Shown here one piece after another: positions 33,252 to 44,479 of a stretch of DNA of 64,000 nt. The stretch comes from Diphasiastrum complanatum. Taxonomy: Eukaryota; Streptophyta; Lycopodiopsida; Lycopodiales; Lycopodiaceae. Numbering within the stretch: position 1 is the stretch's first letter; the number at the start of each line of letters is the position of its first letter. The DNA lies in the NCBI GenBank assembly GCA_029204225.1, contig CM055092.1:61937535-62001534 (forward strand). The letters run 5' to 3'. Made by a program: the position numbers and the translations under genes. A model generated the notes under the pieces. The model saw only the letters and a program-made list of their open reading frames with translations. It ran no database searches and had not been told where the DNA came from.

Positions 33252-33582
33252 GTATTGATTGAACGTGCAAGAGTGTTGTCCCTCGCATGCGAACTGCCTT
33301 TTGTGCATTGAAACGATATGAGAAATCCAATGTCAAGAAGAAGCTTTGGGCAGTATCGATTGGGTGCGCAGAGAAGCTCTAGGCAGTTATGGAGAAAGCA
33401 ATGTGCCCGGTGATTCAATATATGTGTGGAATATCGATTGAACGTGCAAAGATGTTGATAGTAGTGCGGGAGAAAATGGTGTGCACGGTGATTTGATATC
33501 TGGCATGGAGTATCGATTGAACGCATAGAGAGGCTGATGGCAGTGCAAGAGGAAGCAGTGTGTGCACTGAATTGATATCACG
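33252..33582. repeat. Palindrome-armed repeats, right array
   Basis: Four units start near 33253, 33354, 33431 and 33510 with TATCGATTGAACGTGC or close variants. They end near 33320, 33423, 33500 and 33579 with the inverted form GTGCACTGAATTGATATC or variants. The first unit touches the ATG of the H3-like frame, so the array occupies its upstream region. Spacing is about 77-101 bp. Confidence 0.7.
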
Positions 33583-34085
33583 AGTGAGAGAGTGATCAAA
33601 CAAGGAGGTCGTAAAAAAAATTAGGACAAGAATGAGGGTTATAATAGGGAGGATCGGACGCGTTTGCAATCATTAACCTCTATACAATTTGAAATCATGA
33701 CTAGGTACGTGTCAGGTCATATCAGTCTCGAATTTGATGATCATAAATTCTAGGATATCATGGAAATCTGATAATTCTTTTTTAATTTTATCTTGAAATC
33801 ATTACTACCTAGGTGTCATTTCATGAGAGTCTCGACATCGGTGCTCGTAAATAACGGAATCTTGTGCCAATTTTTGTCATGATTACTATTAAATGATCAT
33901 ATTTTTTACCCCACATGTACCTAAATGATGGGTTTTTGTAAAGTGACATAACCTATCCGTTGAAAATCTGTGTATGGCTGCAATTTAATAACGACACCTT
34001 CATATACAAATGAAGAGACAACTCGATTCTTTTTCAGTTTGCAATCTATTTTTCTCTCAGCTTTCTTCCTTTCGGTTCTCCTTCC
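33583..34085. other. Unassigned DNA with a ~115-bp diverged duplication
   Basis: GAAATCATGACTAGGTACGTGTCA (about 33691) recurs as GAAATCATTACTACCTAGGTGTCA (about 33804) with related text after it (AGTCTCGA...). On the minus strand, TATTATAACC near 33640 could be a TATA box for the H3-like gene, but this is weak. Confidence 0.35.
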
Positions 34086-34460
34086 TTGTGGCTATAAGAT
34101 TGCATATCAATATTTGAGCATTTGCATATAGATTTTGAAATAATTAATTTTTTATTTTTATTTTGTCAAAACCTAATTTTGATTGGATATCTAGATAGTG
34201 AGATTACTAGACTTCATTTGAGAGAATTGAGGAGTTTCAAATCTTTGTGATTTCTTTTGAAGGCATTTGTTGTTGTTCAAAGGAGTGCTTTGTGCATTGA
34301 AACAGGTTGAAAGAGAAGATTAGGTCATTGCTACATGGCAACATCAAGTGGAGTCATGTTGGAAACCAATGATAGGCTTACCTGAAGTAGCTATTCATTG
34401 TGGAAAGTGAGGATGGAATCACTTCTTGAGATGAATGATGTTTTGGATATTGTTGTAGGT
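34086..34460 (+). pseudogene. Copia A leader and gag start
   Basis: The leader text (AAACCTAATTTTGATTGGAT, TGCATTGAAACAGGTTG) matches the reverse complement of 60.42-60.7 kb. Gag starts at 34337 (MATSSGVMLETNDRL, then a stop, then SSYSLWKVRMESLLEMND). After 41 codons it runs into the LTR of another copy in the opposite orientation at 34461. Confidence 0.8.
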
Positions 34461-35101
34461 TGTGAAAGTTTTAAGATCCTTAAGATCCAATCACTTGAAA
34501 GATCTTTGGTTAGAAAGAGAAATACACTACCACCAATGTAGAAAAATCTGCATCTACACACAAAATGAGATGCAAACACTAATAGAACTTGATCAAACTT
34601 GAATGAAATGATAAAGTATTGTTGTTGTCTGTACAAAACCAGCAAGCTACTGTATTTCACACATGTGGATCCAAAAATAGCAACTATAGATTATTCTACA
34701 CATAAAATTGCAAGATATCACAAGTAGAGTGCACCAATGGATAGTAGAACCCAAGAGAACCATGCATAAGCATGAAATGAGATAGAGAAGAGAGAACATG
34801 ACTCTCTCCATGAGTTACATCCTTTTATAACAGGTCCAAACCCTATTTGGCCACTTGGTTTTCTCTCCAAAATGCTAACCCTACTATTTTTGGGTCTAGA
34901 TTCAAGGTACCCAACATTCAAATTTGAATCTACTCAAACTCGCCTTCTAACTTTCCCACACTTTCAAAAAGTGTTTATTCAAATGACATTTAGACTAATG
35001 AACTTTGAAAAGTCAATCTCTAAGTCTAAAAACAAAGTTGGCCTCAATATGCCAAATATGAAAATATAGCAAATATGATCAAACTAGTTGAATCTTTCGC
35101 A
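34461..35101 (-). repeat. Copia A2 3' LTR
   Basis: It begins TGTGAAAGTTTTAAG and matches 11941-12588 over its length. The inner edge has TTTCGCA where A1 has TTTCATA. It is followed by a CTCCCTCTTCAA polypyrimidine run, the complement of the polypurine tract. Confidence 0.88.
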
Positions 35102-35739
35102 CTCCCTCTTCAAATAGTTTTAACATGGACTTTGATAACACTCCAAGTGATGTCCTATGCTTCATGAACAAGTCTTTTCCCAATGCTTTGGTGAAGATAT
35201 CAACTACACATTCCCTTGAAGACACATGTTGAAGCTTCACCTCCTTTGCAATGACTTGCTCCCTCACAAAATGATATTGCACCTCAATATGCTTGCTCCT
35301 AGCATGAAAGATAGGATTGGTTTCCAACCTTTGGGCTGATTGATTGTCACAAAAGATTATTGGGCTCTCTGAAAAATCCAGCAAGTGATAGTGGCTTGTT
35401 TCTTCGACATCCATGATATAGCTCCATCACCTATGAAAATACAATGAGCACTAATGGATTTCCTATCTATTACATCTCCAGCATAGTCCAAATCTGAAAA
35501 TCCAAAAAAATTAGGTGATGATCTCTCATACAATATGCCAAAATCTTGAGTTCCAATGATGTACCTCAAAACTCGCTTTCCTAGTTTCCAATGCTCCTCA
35601 CTAGGATCTTGCATGAATTGACTCAATCTTCCAACACAATAGCTTAGATCTGGTCTAGTAATGGTTAGATAGATGAGTGAACCAACTAGCTTCCTATAGA
35701 GAGTAATGTCTTCGAAGGATCTTTCATTACCTCTTATAG
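35102..35739 (-). pseudogene. Copia A2 RNase H and RT end, internally deleted
   Basis: It encodes FCDNQSAQRLETNPIFHA and VVDIFTKALGKD, then after a break WMSKKQATI, SDLDYAGDVIDRKS and MSQFMQDPSEEHWKLGKRVL. Compared with A1, about 108 bp are missing between AAGTGA and GATAGTGG, removing the EAEY motif; TGA microhomology lies at the joint. Homology stops at 35739. Confidence 0.88.
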
Positions 35740-36180
<441 letters not shown>

Positions 36181-36273
36181 GATCTCTAACTCTGAGGAGT
36201 CAAATACTGTGAAAATCAATTTTGGTCGTTTGTCTCTGTCTGTGTTGTATCGGGTCTGGATTGAATTTAATTG

Positions 36274-36277
<4 letters not shown>

Positions 36278-36329
<52 letters not shown>
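36278..36329. repeat. (TA)n microsatellite
   Basis: A pure TA run leading directly into the 30-bp tandem repeat. Confidence 0.97.
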
Positions 36330-36331
<2 letters not shown>

Positions 36332-36745
36332 TATATGTATATATATGTAGATATATATAGATATATGTATATATATGTAGATATATATAGATATATGTAT
36401 ATATATGTAGATATATATAGATATATGTATATATATGTAGATATATATAGATATATGTATATATATGTAGATATATATAGATATATGTATATATATGTAG
36501 ATATATATAGATATATGTATATATATGTAGATATATATAGATATATGTATATATATGTAGATATATATAAATATATGTATATATATGTAGATATATATAC
36601 ATATATCTACATGTATATGTAGATATATATACATATATCTACATGTATATGTAGATATATATACATATATGTATATGTATATGTAGATATATATACATAT
36701 ATGTATATGTATATGTATATATATATACATATATGTATATGTATA
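36330..36745 (+). repeat. 30-bp TA-rich tandem repeat and derivatives
   Basis: Nine near-perfect copies of a 30-bp unit (key text GATATATGTATATATATGTA) span 36330-36600. Less regular units with CTACATGTATATGTAG follow to 36745. Because 30 is divisible by three and the unit lacks stops in several frames, long Tyr/Ile frames (147, 188 and 111 codons) arise; none is a gene. Confidence 0.95.
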
Positions 36746-36875
36746 TATGATGTTGCAGATCAGCAACTATAGTATGATGGAAATAATCAACTTCATGTGT
36801 TACCTAGAAGATCTTCAAGGAGTAGCAGACCACCTAACTAGTATATCAATGAGTCTGCAGTTTATCTTGTTCAAG

Positions 36876-36877
<2 letters not shown>

Positions 36878-36932
<55 letters not shown>
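36878..36932. repeat. (TA)n microsatellite
   Basis: A pure TA run ending 4 bp before the putative start of the G5 LTR. Confidence 0.97.
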
Positions 36933-36935
<3 letters not shown>

Positions 36936-36940
<5 letters not shown>

Positions 36941-38158
36941 AATGACCTTGTGTTATTCTAGTTTACAATTACAAGATCATTAATAGCTGTTAATTGATTA
37001 ATAGATCGGATATTGATAGAGCGTGAAGACGTAGACAGGCTGTACGCAAAATGTTGTGTAAATCTGTAGTTTGTCTTATCTTTTCTCACTCTTGGTTTCT
37101 CACTTTGCATTTTCTCTCTCTCTCTCTTTGATCTCTCACTTCGCATTTTCTAGAAGTCGAACTTTGTGGAGGCCTATATTTCCACATTTTCCAAATAAAT
37201 TGTTATATGTTGTAAATTGCACATGTAAATATGCGATAGTGCCTAATTCCATGTAAAGGCCTATTTGCACTTTAGTAATTCATTGTATTAAAGACTCGCA
37301 ACATTTTAAAGCGACATCTTAGAACAACATGTAGTTGTTCCCAACCAATATCCTAACGGTTGGTGAGCGACACCTTGAGCCTGATGTACGTCTCTATAAG
37401 AGCGACACTCAGCGCCATTGTACACACGTAGATTTTTATTATCAATAGAGGAGAGAGAGCCAGTTTTCCTTATGCTTGTGCATTCCTTTTCTCTGACTAT
37501 TACAACTACACTTCTTATCAATTGAGCGAACACACTCTGAGCTTTTCTGTAACTGTTCTTATACATGTCTGTCTGCGGCACTCCTTTCATTGTGTACCGA
37601 ATTTCAATTGCTACCGTGGATTTACAAGCGACATCTGTGGAGATACAATTCTAACTGATTGTGTGCAAGGAATCGGCCGAAGCTATTAAGCATTTACATA
37701 ACCAGGATTTCTATTATTTTTGAATGAGTTTACGTGCTTGGATAAAGAACAAAATTGTTGTTCTTTCTTTACTACTTTCTAGTGATCTTGTGCTCATCAA
37801 GAGAAATCAATTGCCTACTAGATTCTGTTTTGTGGGATCTATTTGCTTGTCTCTAACAGATAATTGCTTAATGTTATCGTGTTGCCTGGAAGATAACGTA
37901 CCTCTCTAAAATTTCAGACCTTGACCAAATAGTTTCATGTTGGTGTTTTTGGATGCCAATCTACACAATATCTTTGGATAACCATATATGTCATTGTAGT
38001 ATGTGATTCTGGATATTACATTCTTCACTCACTCCATTACCCTTTCTACACTTATCAATCCAAAAGAGCAAATTTGTCTCTCTCTTGGGGAACGATAAAC
38101 CTTTTATATTACACATTTTACAGATTTTGTGGAAATCTATAACAACTAGGCTACCACA
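36936..38158 (+). repeat. Gypsy G5 5' LTR (approximate start)
   Basis: The right end, CTACCACA at 38158, is fixed by the primer-binding site 5 bp further on. The left end TGTTGAATGACC is inferred. Inside, CTCTATAAGAGCG (about 37393) is a good TATA box, and GCGACA and GAGCGACAC phrases recur. No second copy is in the window. Confidence 0.55.
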
Positions 38159-38163
38159 TAATT

Positions 38164-38181
38164 TGGCGCCGTTGCCAGGGA
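38164..38181 (+). other. Primer-binding site of gypsy G5
   Basis: TGGCGCCGTTGCCAGGGA is the canonical plant gypsy site on the plus strand. Confidence 0.85.
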
Positions 38182-38246
38182 GACGAATTTGCCCTTGTGA
38201 TTTTTGTTTAAGTGTACTAAGTCTTTGAATCTTCTTCATGTAATGC

Positions 38247-38527
38247 ATGCCAAAAGATCAGCCACAAGTAACTCTTGAACAGAAACGTTTAGAACGCGCT
38301 TAGCGATTAGAAGCTTATAGCAATTTGGAATATTATGTAGGCATGTTGGAGTTCTACCAATACAGAAAGACATCAGGATAGCTCCAGTGCAGGAGGAATC
38401 AGGACCAGCCATTGAAGTTGGTGATTCACTGTTGGAGACTTTAGACTCTTCATCCACCGAAGTAGCGATGTCATCATCATCAACGCAGCAGAATGAGAGT
38501 TCTGCCAACTAGTCATCATCTTCATCT
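38247..38527 (+). pseudogene. Gypsy G5 gag start
   Basis: It starts MPKDQPQVTLEQKRLERA, then a stop, then RLEAYSNLEYYVGMLEFYQY, and later a Ser-rich frame (VAMSSSSTQQNESSAN). The position just after the primer-binding site supports gag. Copia C inserted at 38528 cuts it off; the preceding 5 bp, CATCT, would be the target-site copy. Confidence 0.5.
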
Positions 38528-39194
38528 TGTCAAATTTCAGAGAAAAGGACTTATTTTGATCCACAAATGATCAATAAGAGTGATTGGTAGCTTGGAATCT
38601 TGATCTATATCAAGACTAGCATCCAATTCTAGCTTCTACTTGACAATTTCTAGTGACCCAAGCAAGGACAATAAAAAAAAATGATCCAAATTCTTCACAC
38701 GTGTGAAGTACTATCACTGTACGGCCTGCTAACAAAAAACATGTTTACTCAAAAAATACAAAGCATTCATTCACAACGAATTAGCTTAAGAGAGTGAAAA
38801 CACAATGATAGCTCCCAAATCAATGTTTCTCGAGATTAACCTCACAAATGGATCCATCATGGATCAAGTACACAATCATCATAGTCTCTCTCTAGGCTAC
38901 TTCTAGCACGTGTGGGATAGCTCATTGTACTCATCCATATCCACTTTGGATAAGATCTATCTAATTTTCCACATCATCCATTGGTGGTTTGTGTTGACCT
39001 TCTAGATTTCTACAATCTAGGAGATAACTCCTACAATTTAGGAGATTTCACATTTGACTCAAATAAAATCTAGGTATAATGGATCTGAATATTACAAGTG
39101 TTATTTTACACATGTAAATAGGTCCTATACGTGTGGATCCACATAGATACCAAACAAATTGCTTAAACCATGTGAAAATTGCTAAAATCTAACA
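38528..39194 (-). repeat. Copia C 3' LTR
   Basis: This 667-bp unit starts TGTCAAATTTCAG and ends AAATCTAACA. It aligns with 43592-44012, with roughly one difference per 10-12 bases by eye, so the insertion is old. It includes repeated ACACGTGTG boxes. Confidence 0.92.
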
Positions 39195-39208
39195 CTCCTC
39201 CTCAATTT
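39195..39208 (-). other. Copia C polypurine tract
   Basis: The plus strand CTCCTCCTCAATTT gives AAATTGAGGAGGAG on the element strand, directly before the LTR start TGTTAGATTT. Confidence 0.85.
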
Positions 39209-40615
39209 TTACATGATACATCTGTCTACAACTCCTAAGGCTAATTTTAACTTGATAAATGAAGCCTTTGGCAAGGCTTTAGTGAGTAGATCAGCAAGGC
39301 AATCTGAAAAAGGTACATGATGTAGCTTGATCTCCTTTGCTTGAACCTTTTCTCTTTCAAAGTGGTGAGCAATCTCTATGTGCTTGCTCCTTGCATGGAA
39401 TGTGGGATTGGTTGCTAATGCTTGGCTTGATTGGTTGTCACACTATATGATTGGCTGCTCCTTGACCTCCATGACTTGTAAAAGCCTCTTCAACCACAAA
39501 ATCTCCTTGGTTGTTGATGTTAATGCCTTGTATTCCAACTCGGTTGAAGATAGAGAAATTATGTCTTGCTTTTTGGAAAGCCAAGACACTATGCTATTGC
39601 AAAGAAAGGTAACAAAATCACTTGTGGACCTCCTATCCACCTTATCACCTGCAAAATCAGCATCCGAATATGCCCTCAAAGCAAGATTAGATCCACGATA
39701 CAAAATGCCAAATTTCTTGGTGGCCGAGATGTACCTCAACACCCTTTTTGCATTTTTCCAATGACAAACCAATGGATTTTGCATAGATTGGCTTAGCTTA
39801 CCTACACTATAACCTAGATCAGGTTTAGTTATAGTAAGATAGATTAGAGAGCCTACAAGTTTTCTATATAGTGTGATGTCCTCAAAGGATGTTTCATCAC
39901 ATTTTGCTCCATAGGAGTATCTACTCCTTTACAGTCTTTCATTTCAAAATTTTCTAAGATAGAAGAAGCATATTTGGATTGACAAATAAAACACAAATCT
40001 TTGCCTCTTGGTACTTCTATTCCTAGTATGAAGTGAAAAACACCAAGATTCACCATCTTAAACTCTTTAGACAATGCTATTTTCACTTCTTGTATACCAT
40101 CATGATCATTTCCACTAAGGATAATGTCATCTACATACAAAATAAGAATGATGACTTTACCATCATTAAATCTTAAGTATAAAGAAGTATCATAAGCACG
40201 TACAACAAAATTTATAGAGTTATACTTTTCTTTCTTGATCTTCTTTGATGAAGCCCTCGGGTTGCCTCATAAAGATCTCCTCTTCCAAATAGCCATTCAG
40301 AAATGCATTAGTCACATCAAGTTGAAATAGAGGCCAATTGAAAGTAGTTGCAAGAGAAATGATCAACCTTATGGAAATTAGTTTAGCAACATGAGCAAAA
40401 GTTTCATCAAATTCTACTCCTTGGTTTGCAAGAATCCCTTTGCCACTAGCCTTGCCTTGTATTTGTTGATTCTTCCATCTTGGTTGTCTTCAATCTATAG
40501 ATCCATTTGCACTCAAGTGGTCTTCTTCCATGAGAAAGATCCACAAGTTTCCAGTATGATTCTCCATAAGAGCATCATACTCTTTTTGCATGGCATCCCT
40601 CCATTCTTGTGACTC
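39209..40615 (-). pseudogene. Copia C reverse transcriptase and RNase H
   Basis: RNase H: YSDADFAGDKVDRRST, SSTELEYKAL, then a TAG where Tyr is expected before CDNQSSQALATNP (39446), and DLLTKALPKAF at the end. RT: MYVDDIILSGNDHDG (about 40130) with LGIEVPRGKDLCFICQSKYA. The N-terminal RT half (40141-40615) is broken across frames but shows residues typical of the fingers/palm region. Multiple frameshifts are present. Confidence 0.88.
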
Positions 40616-40985
40616 CATAGCATCTTCAAAGCAACTCACTCATCAAACATAGATGTTTGAAAAGTATAATAGGTAAGTGAATGGAGATCTTTCCTTTGTT
40701 CACCTTTGTCAAAATAGGTGAGCCTTGATGACTTAGCCTTCCTTCTTGTAGACCTTCTTGGAGCACTCGGATCTTGAGTTGGATCCTCAAGATCTTGTTC
40801 ACATGTAGGCTCCTCCTCAAATCTTGCAAGATCCTTGACATAAGATGGATTAGAAGTACTTTCATTCAACTTGTAGTAGTTATTTTCATCAAATGTAACA
40901 TCTCTACTCACTAAAATCTTTTTAGTGATAGGATTATAGACTCTATATCCCTTGCTATTTTTAGCATAACCAACAAAGATTCCCT
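40616..40985 (-). pseudogene. Copia C integrase-RT linker
   Basis: A 91-codon frame starts [18 protein letters not shown] and contains an acidic stretch [20 protein letters not shown] then RRSTRRKAK. This is the usual acidic-then-basic linker between copia integrase and RT. Confidence 0.75.
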
Positions 40986-41810
40986 TTAGGATGTAGGATC
41001 ATCCTTCTTTCTTGTATCTAATGATTGAAAAACATAGCAAGTAGATCCAAAGATTCTAAGATCTTTGAGATTTGGCTTCTTACCAAATAGAGCCTCATAA
41101 GATGTTATGCCTCCAATGGGCTTACATGGCAATCTATTACATGAGTAAGTTGCACAAATAATAGCCTCTCCCCAAAAAGACTTAGGTAGAGATGAATCTA
41201 GCCTTAAAGCCTTTGCACACTCAGAAAGAGTTCTATTTATTCTCTTGGCTATACCATTTTGTTGAGGACTATAAGTACATGTAAGCTCTCTTTTAATACC
41301 ATTGGATTTACAAAACTCTATCATCTTAGTGGAGATATACTCTCCACCATTAGCACTCCTCAATACATTTACCTTAGCATCAAGCTGATTCTCAACTTGA
41401 GTTTTAAACTTTACAAAAGACTTAAACACTCTACGTTTGGAATCCAAAAGTTCAATCCAAGTGTATCCAGAGTAATCATAAATAAAAGATACATACATTA
41501 ATGCGCCTCCATTAGATTCTTGAGAAAAAGAGTGCACATCACTATGAATGAGATCTAATGCTTTAGTAGATCTAGTGGAAGAGTTAACAAAAGGTAGCTT
41601 GTGTGCCTTTGAGAGGCTACAAGCTTCACATATTTTTCCACACTTTGAGAGTGTCTTTGGAAGGCCGAGAGCAAGATCCTTGGTGCATAGCATCTCCATT
41701 GATTTGAAGTTGGGATGGCCCAACCTCTTATTCCAAAGCTCCACTTGATTGAGCTCCTCCTTAGCCATGTTCACACTTCCAAGAAAAACATTAGCATCTA
41801 GCTTAAAAAA
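40986..41810 (-). pseudogene. Copia C integrase, open but catalytically altered
   Basis: A 262-codon open frame covers the zinc domain and core. The first catalytic Asp is kept (LIHSDVHSF). The second is Ala in LRSANGGEY, where LRSDNGGEY is expected, and Glu is Lys in GIAKRINRTL. The zinc-domain His is Asn in LWNKRLGH. The CEAC pair remains. The frame is open but the DDE triad is broken at two positions, so it should be inactive. Confidence 0.9.
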
Positions 41811-42505
41811 CCTTCCTTGCTTGAATCTCTTGACAATGCAGTATCATTCATCATTATGGAGCAAACACCTTGCTTAAAATGGACATCTAAGCCATCATCC
41901 ATCATTTGTCCTACACTTAGAAAATTCTTAGTGAGTGTAGGAACATAGAGTACATTTTGAAGATCTACTCTTTTGGAGGATCCAAGACTTAAGGGAATAG
42001 TTCCCTTTCCATCTATTCTACATTCTTGATCACTTGTTGTTAGAATAGACTTCTTACAACCTATAAAAGGTACAAGAGTTGAGAAAGAATCTTTTTGGAA
42101 TGTCATGTGGGAGCTAGCCCCACTATCAATCCACCATGTGTCATTGGAGTAGCTCTTGGATGTTGATGTAGATGCCATCAAGGATGAATCCACTTCATCC
42201 TCCTCTTTGTCTAGGGTGAGGTTGACTTGCTTGCTCTCACCTTGTGCATTCTTCTTCTTGTAGCACTCGGATGCAAAGTGCGCCTTCTTCCCACAAAAGA
42301 AGCACTTTAGTTTGGCCTTGTTCTTCTTTCCACCTTTAGATCTTGATGCTTGATCATCACTCATGGTCTCATTTTGTTGTATCTTCTTCTTGGACTTTGC
42401 CTTGCCTTTGCTTGAGAAGTTGGCCTTCTCATCTCCATCATGTAGCTTCAAGGAACCAATCCTTTGCTTGACATGAAGGATTCTACTCTCCTCGACCACA
42501 AGCAC
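41798..42505 (-). pseudogene. Copia C nucleocapsid and protease
   Basis: A 235-codon open frame has the knuckle CFFCGKKAHFASEC (intact CX2CX4HX4C), a linker NLTLDKEEDEVDSS and the protease box WWIDSGASSHMTFQKD with its catalytic Asp. It ends with FLSVGQMMDDGLDV. It is one of the better preserved retroelement frames here. It overlaps the integrase reading by a few codons at 41798-41810. Confidence 0.88.
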
Positions 42506-42970
42506 ACTATGGATCTTGTCAATAGAAGGTAGAGAATCTTGAACTACAAAGCTTTATTGAGAGATTTTATTCTCAAGACATAATCTTGATCGCTCTCATC
42601 ACTACGTCTAATGCTTTGAAGAACTCTATTCCTTAGCATAAGCAACCTAGAGGTATTTTTAAATTCATGGATCCCCTTTAAGGAGTTCCAAGCCTCCTTT
42701 GCCGAGGTACAAGATGCAACTTCTTTTAGAAGTTCATTACTAGCGTTTCTTTTAAGGTAATGCTAGCCTAGATCTTTTATTGTACTTCACTAGATCTTGT
42801 CCTCCTTGACGATCTTCCTCTTCCCACAAGATCTTCCTCTTCCCCAAGGACAAGATCATACAAATCTTGGAGTACTAGAAGTGACTCCATTCCTACTTTC
42901 CATATTGAATAATTACTTGAATTTGGCCTCTCACTAGTTTCAAGAAGATAGGCTCCAATTGAACCCATTT
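42506..42970 (-). pseudogene. Copia C gag N-terminal part
   Basis: Gag starts MGSIGAYLLETSERPNSSNY with SIWKVGMESLL, interrupted after 63 codons by a GGTCGTG-rich insertion and stops, then resumes as NASNELLKEVASCTSAKEAW and LMLRNRVLQSI in another frame. UBN2-type capsid. Confidence 0.82.
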
Positions 42971-43576
42971 TTAACTAGTAACAAGTACAACAAATGTACT
43001 ATTCAAGACTTTGCCTATTCACTTTTCAGAATTTAGCCTCAAGGCTCCTCTCTTGAATCTCTCTCAACTCAAGAAGCAAGATATACAATGGTGTTAAACT
43101 CAAAGGAACATGGGAATCAAATCCTACACAAACTATTCCATTGAAAAACTCGGATTTGACTCTTGGAAGTGCCAATGCCTTCCTATGGTGTTTAGAATGG
43201 ATTTTAGGTTCACTCTTGAACTAAAAACATAAGCCTCAAAAGTCACTCTCAATGATTTGAAGAATTTAATAAACATATAACACCATTCCATGTCAAATCT
43301 ACAATGAGATCAATGGATTTTCACAAAGCAAATCACTAGTTTCACTCTTCACAACTTGTTTGAAGCACAAATATCAAAAAATCACTAAGATATGGTGAAA
43401 GTACAACTCTAGCAGCCTCTCACACGTGTGAGAAGTACACTTGAACTTTGCACACTAATTTGAACTTAAACTTCTCAAGTAAAAAATTGGTTAAGGTTGC
43501 CCTCCTTCAAATTGATTCTAGCACCAATGCTTTTAGCAAAATGAAGAGAATTGGATCATCATCAAAGCTCTTAGAC
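42971..43576 (-). other. Copia C 5' leader
   Basis: Noncoding sequence between gag and the primer-binding site. The 68-codon plus-strand frame at 43448-43654 runs into the LTR and is not a gene. Confidence 0.6.
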
Positions 43577-43591
43577 TTGGCTCTGATACCA
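43577..43591 (-). other. Primer-binding site of copia C
   Basis: The minus strand reads TGGTATCAGAGCCAAG, complementary to initiator tRNA-Met, directly abutting the LTR. Confidence 0.93.
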
Positions 43592-44012
43592 TGTCAAATT
43601 TTAGAGAAAAGGACTTATTTTGATCCACAAATGATCAACAAGAGTGATTCATAGCTTGGGATCTTGATCTATATCAAGACTAGCATCCAATTCTACCTTC
43701 TACTTGACAATTTCTAGTGATCCAAGCAAGAAGAATAAAAAAAGATGATCCAAAGGCTTAACACATGTGAAGACTATCACTGTATGGCCTGCTAACAAAA
43801 AATATGTCTACTCAAGAAATACAAAGCATTCATTCACAAAGAATTAGTTGAAGACAGTGAAAACACAATGACAGCTCCCAAACCAATGTTTCTTAAGATT
43901 AACCTCACAAATGGATCCATCATGGATCAAGTACACAATCATCATATACTCTCTCTAGGCTGCTTCTAGCACGTGTGGGTCATTATATTCATCCATATCC
44001 ACTTTGGATAAG
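43592..44012 (-). repeat. Copia C 5' LTR, truncated
   Basis: It matches the first 420 bp of the 3' LTR and stops at GGATAAGATTG, where copia D DNA begins. Some 250 bp of LTR and the right target-site copy are lost. Confidence 0.9.
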
Positions 44013-44460
<448 letters not shown>

Positions 44461-44478
44461 CTGTATGCTCTGATACGA
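44461..44478 (-). other. Primer-binding site of copia D, mutated
   Basis: On the minus strand TCGTATCAGAGCATACAG; the canonical site starts TGGTATCAGAGC. One or two early bases have changed. It sits against the LTR end CCAACA. Confidence 0.7.
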
Positions 44479-44479
44479 T

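Noticed and set aside
33137-33669. Minus-strand frames rich in Arg, His and Asn-Arg-Tyr upstream of the H3-like ATG
   Set aside because: They repeat with the palindrome-armed units and are best explained as repeat translations.
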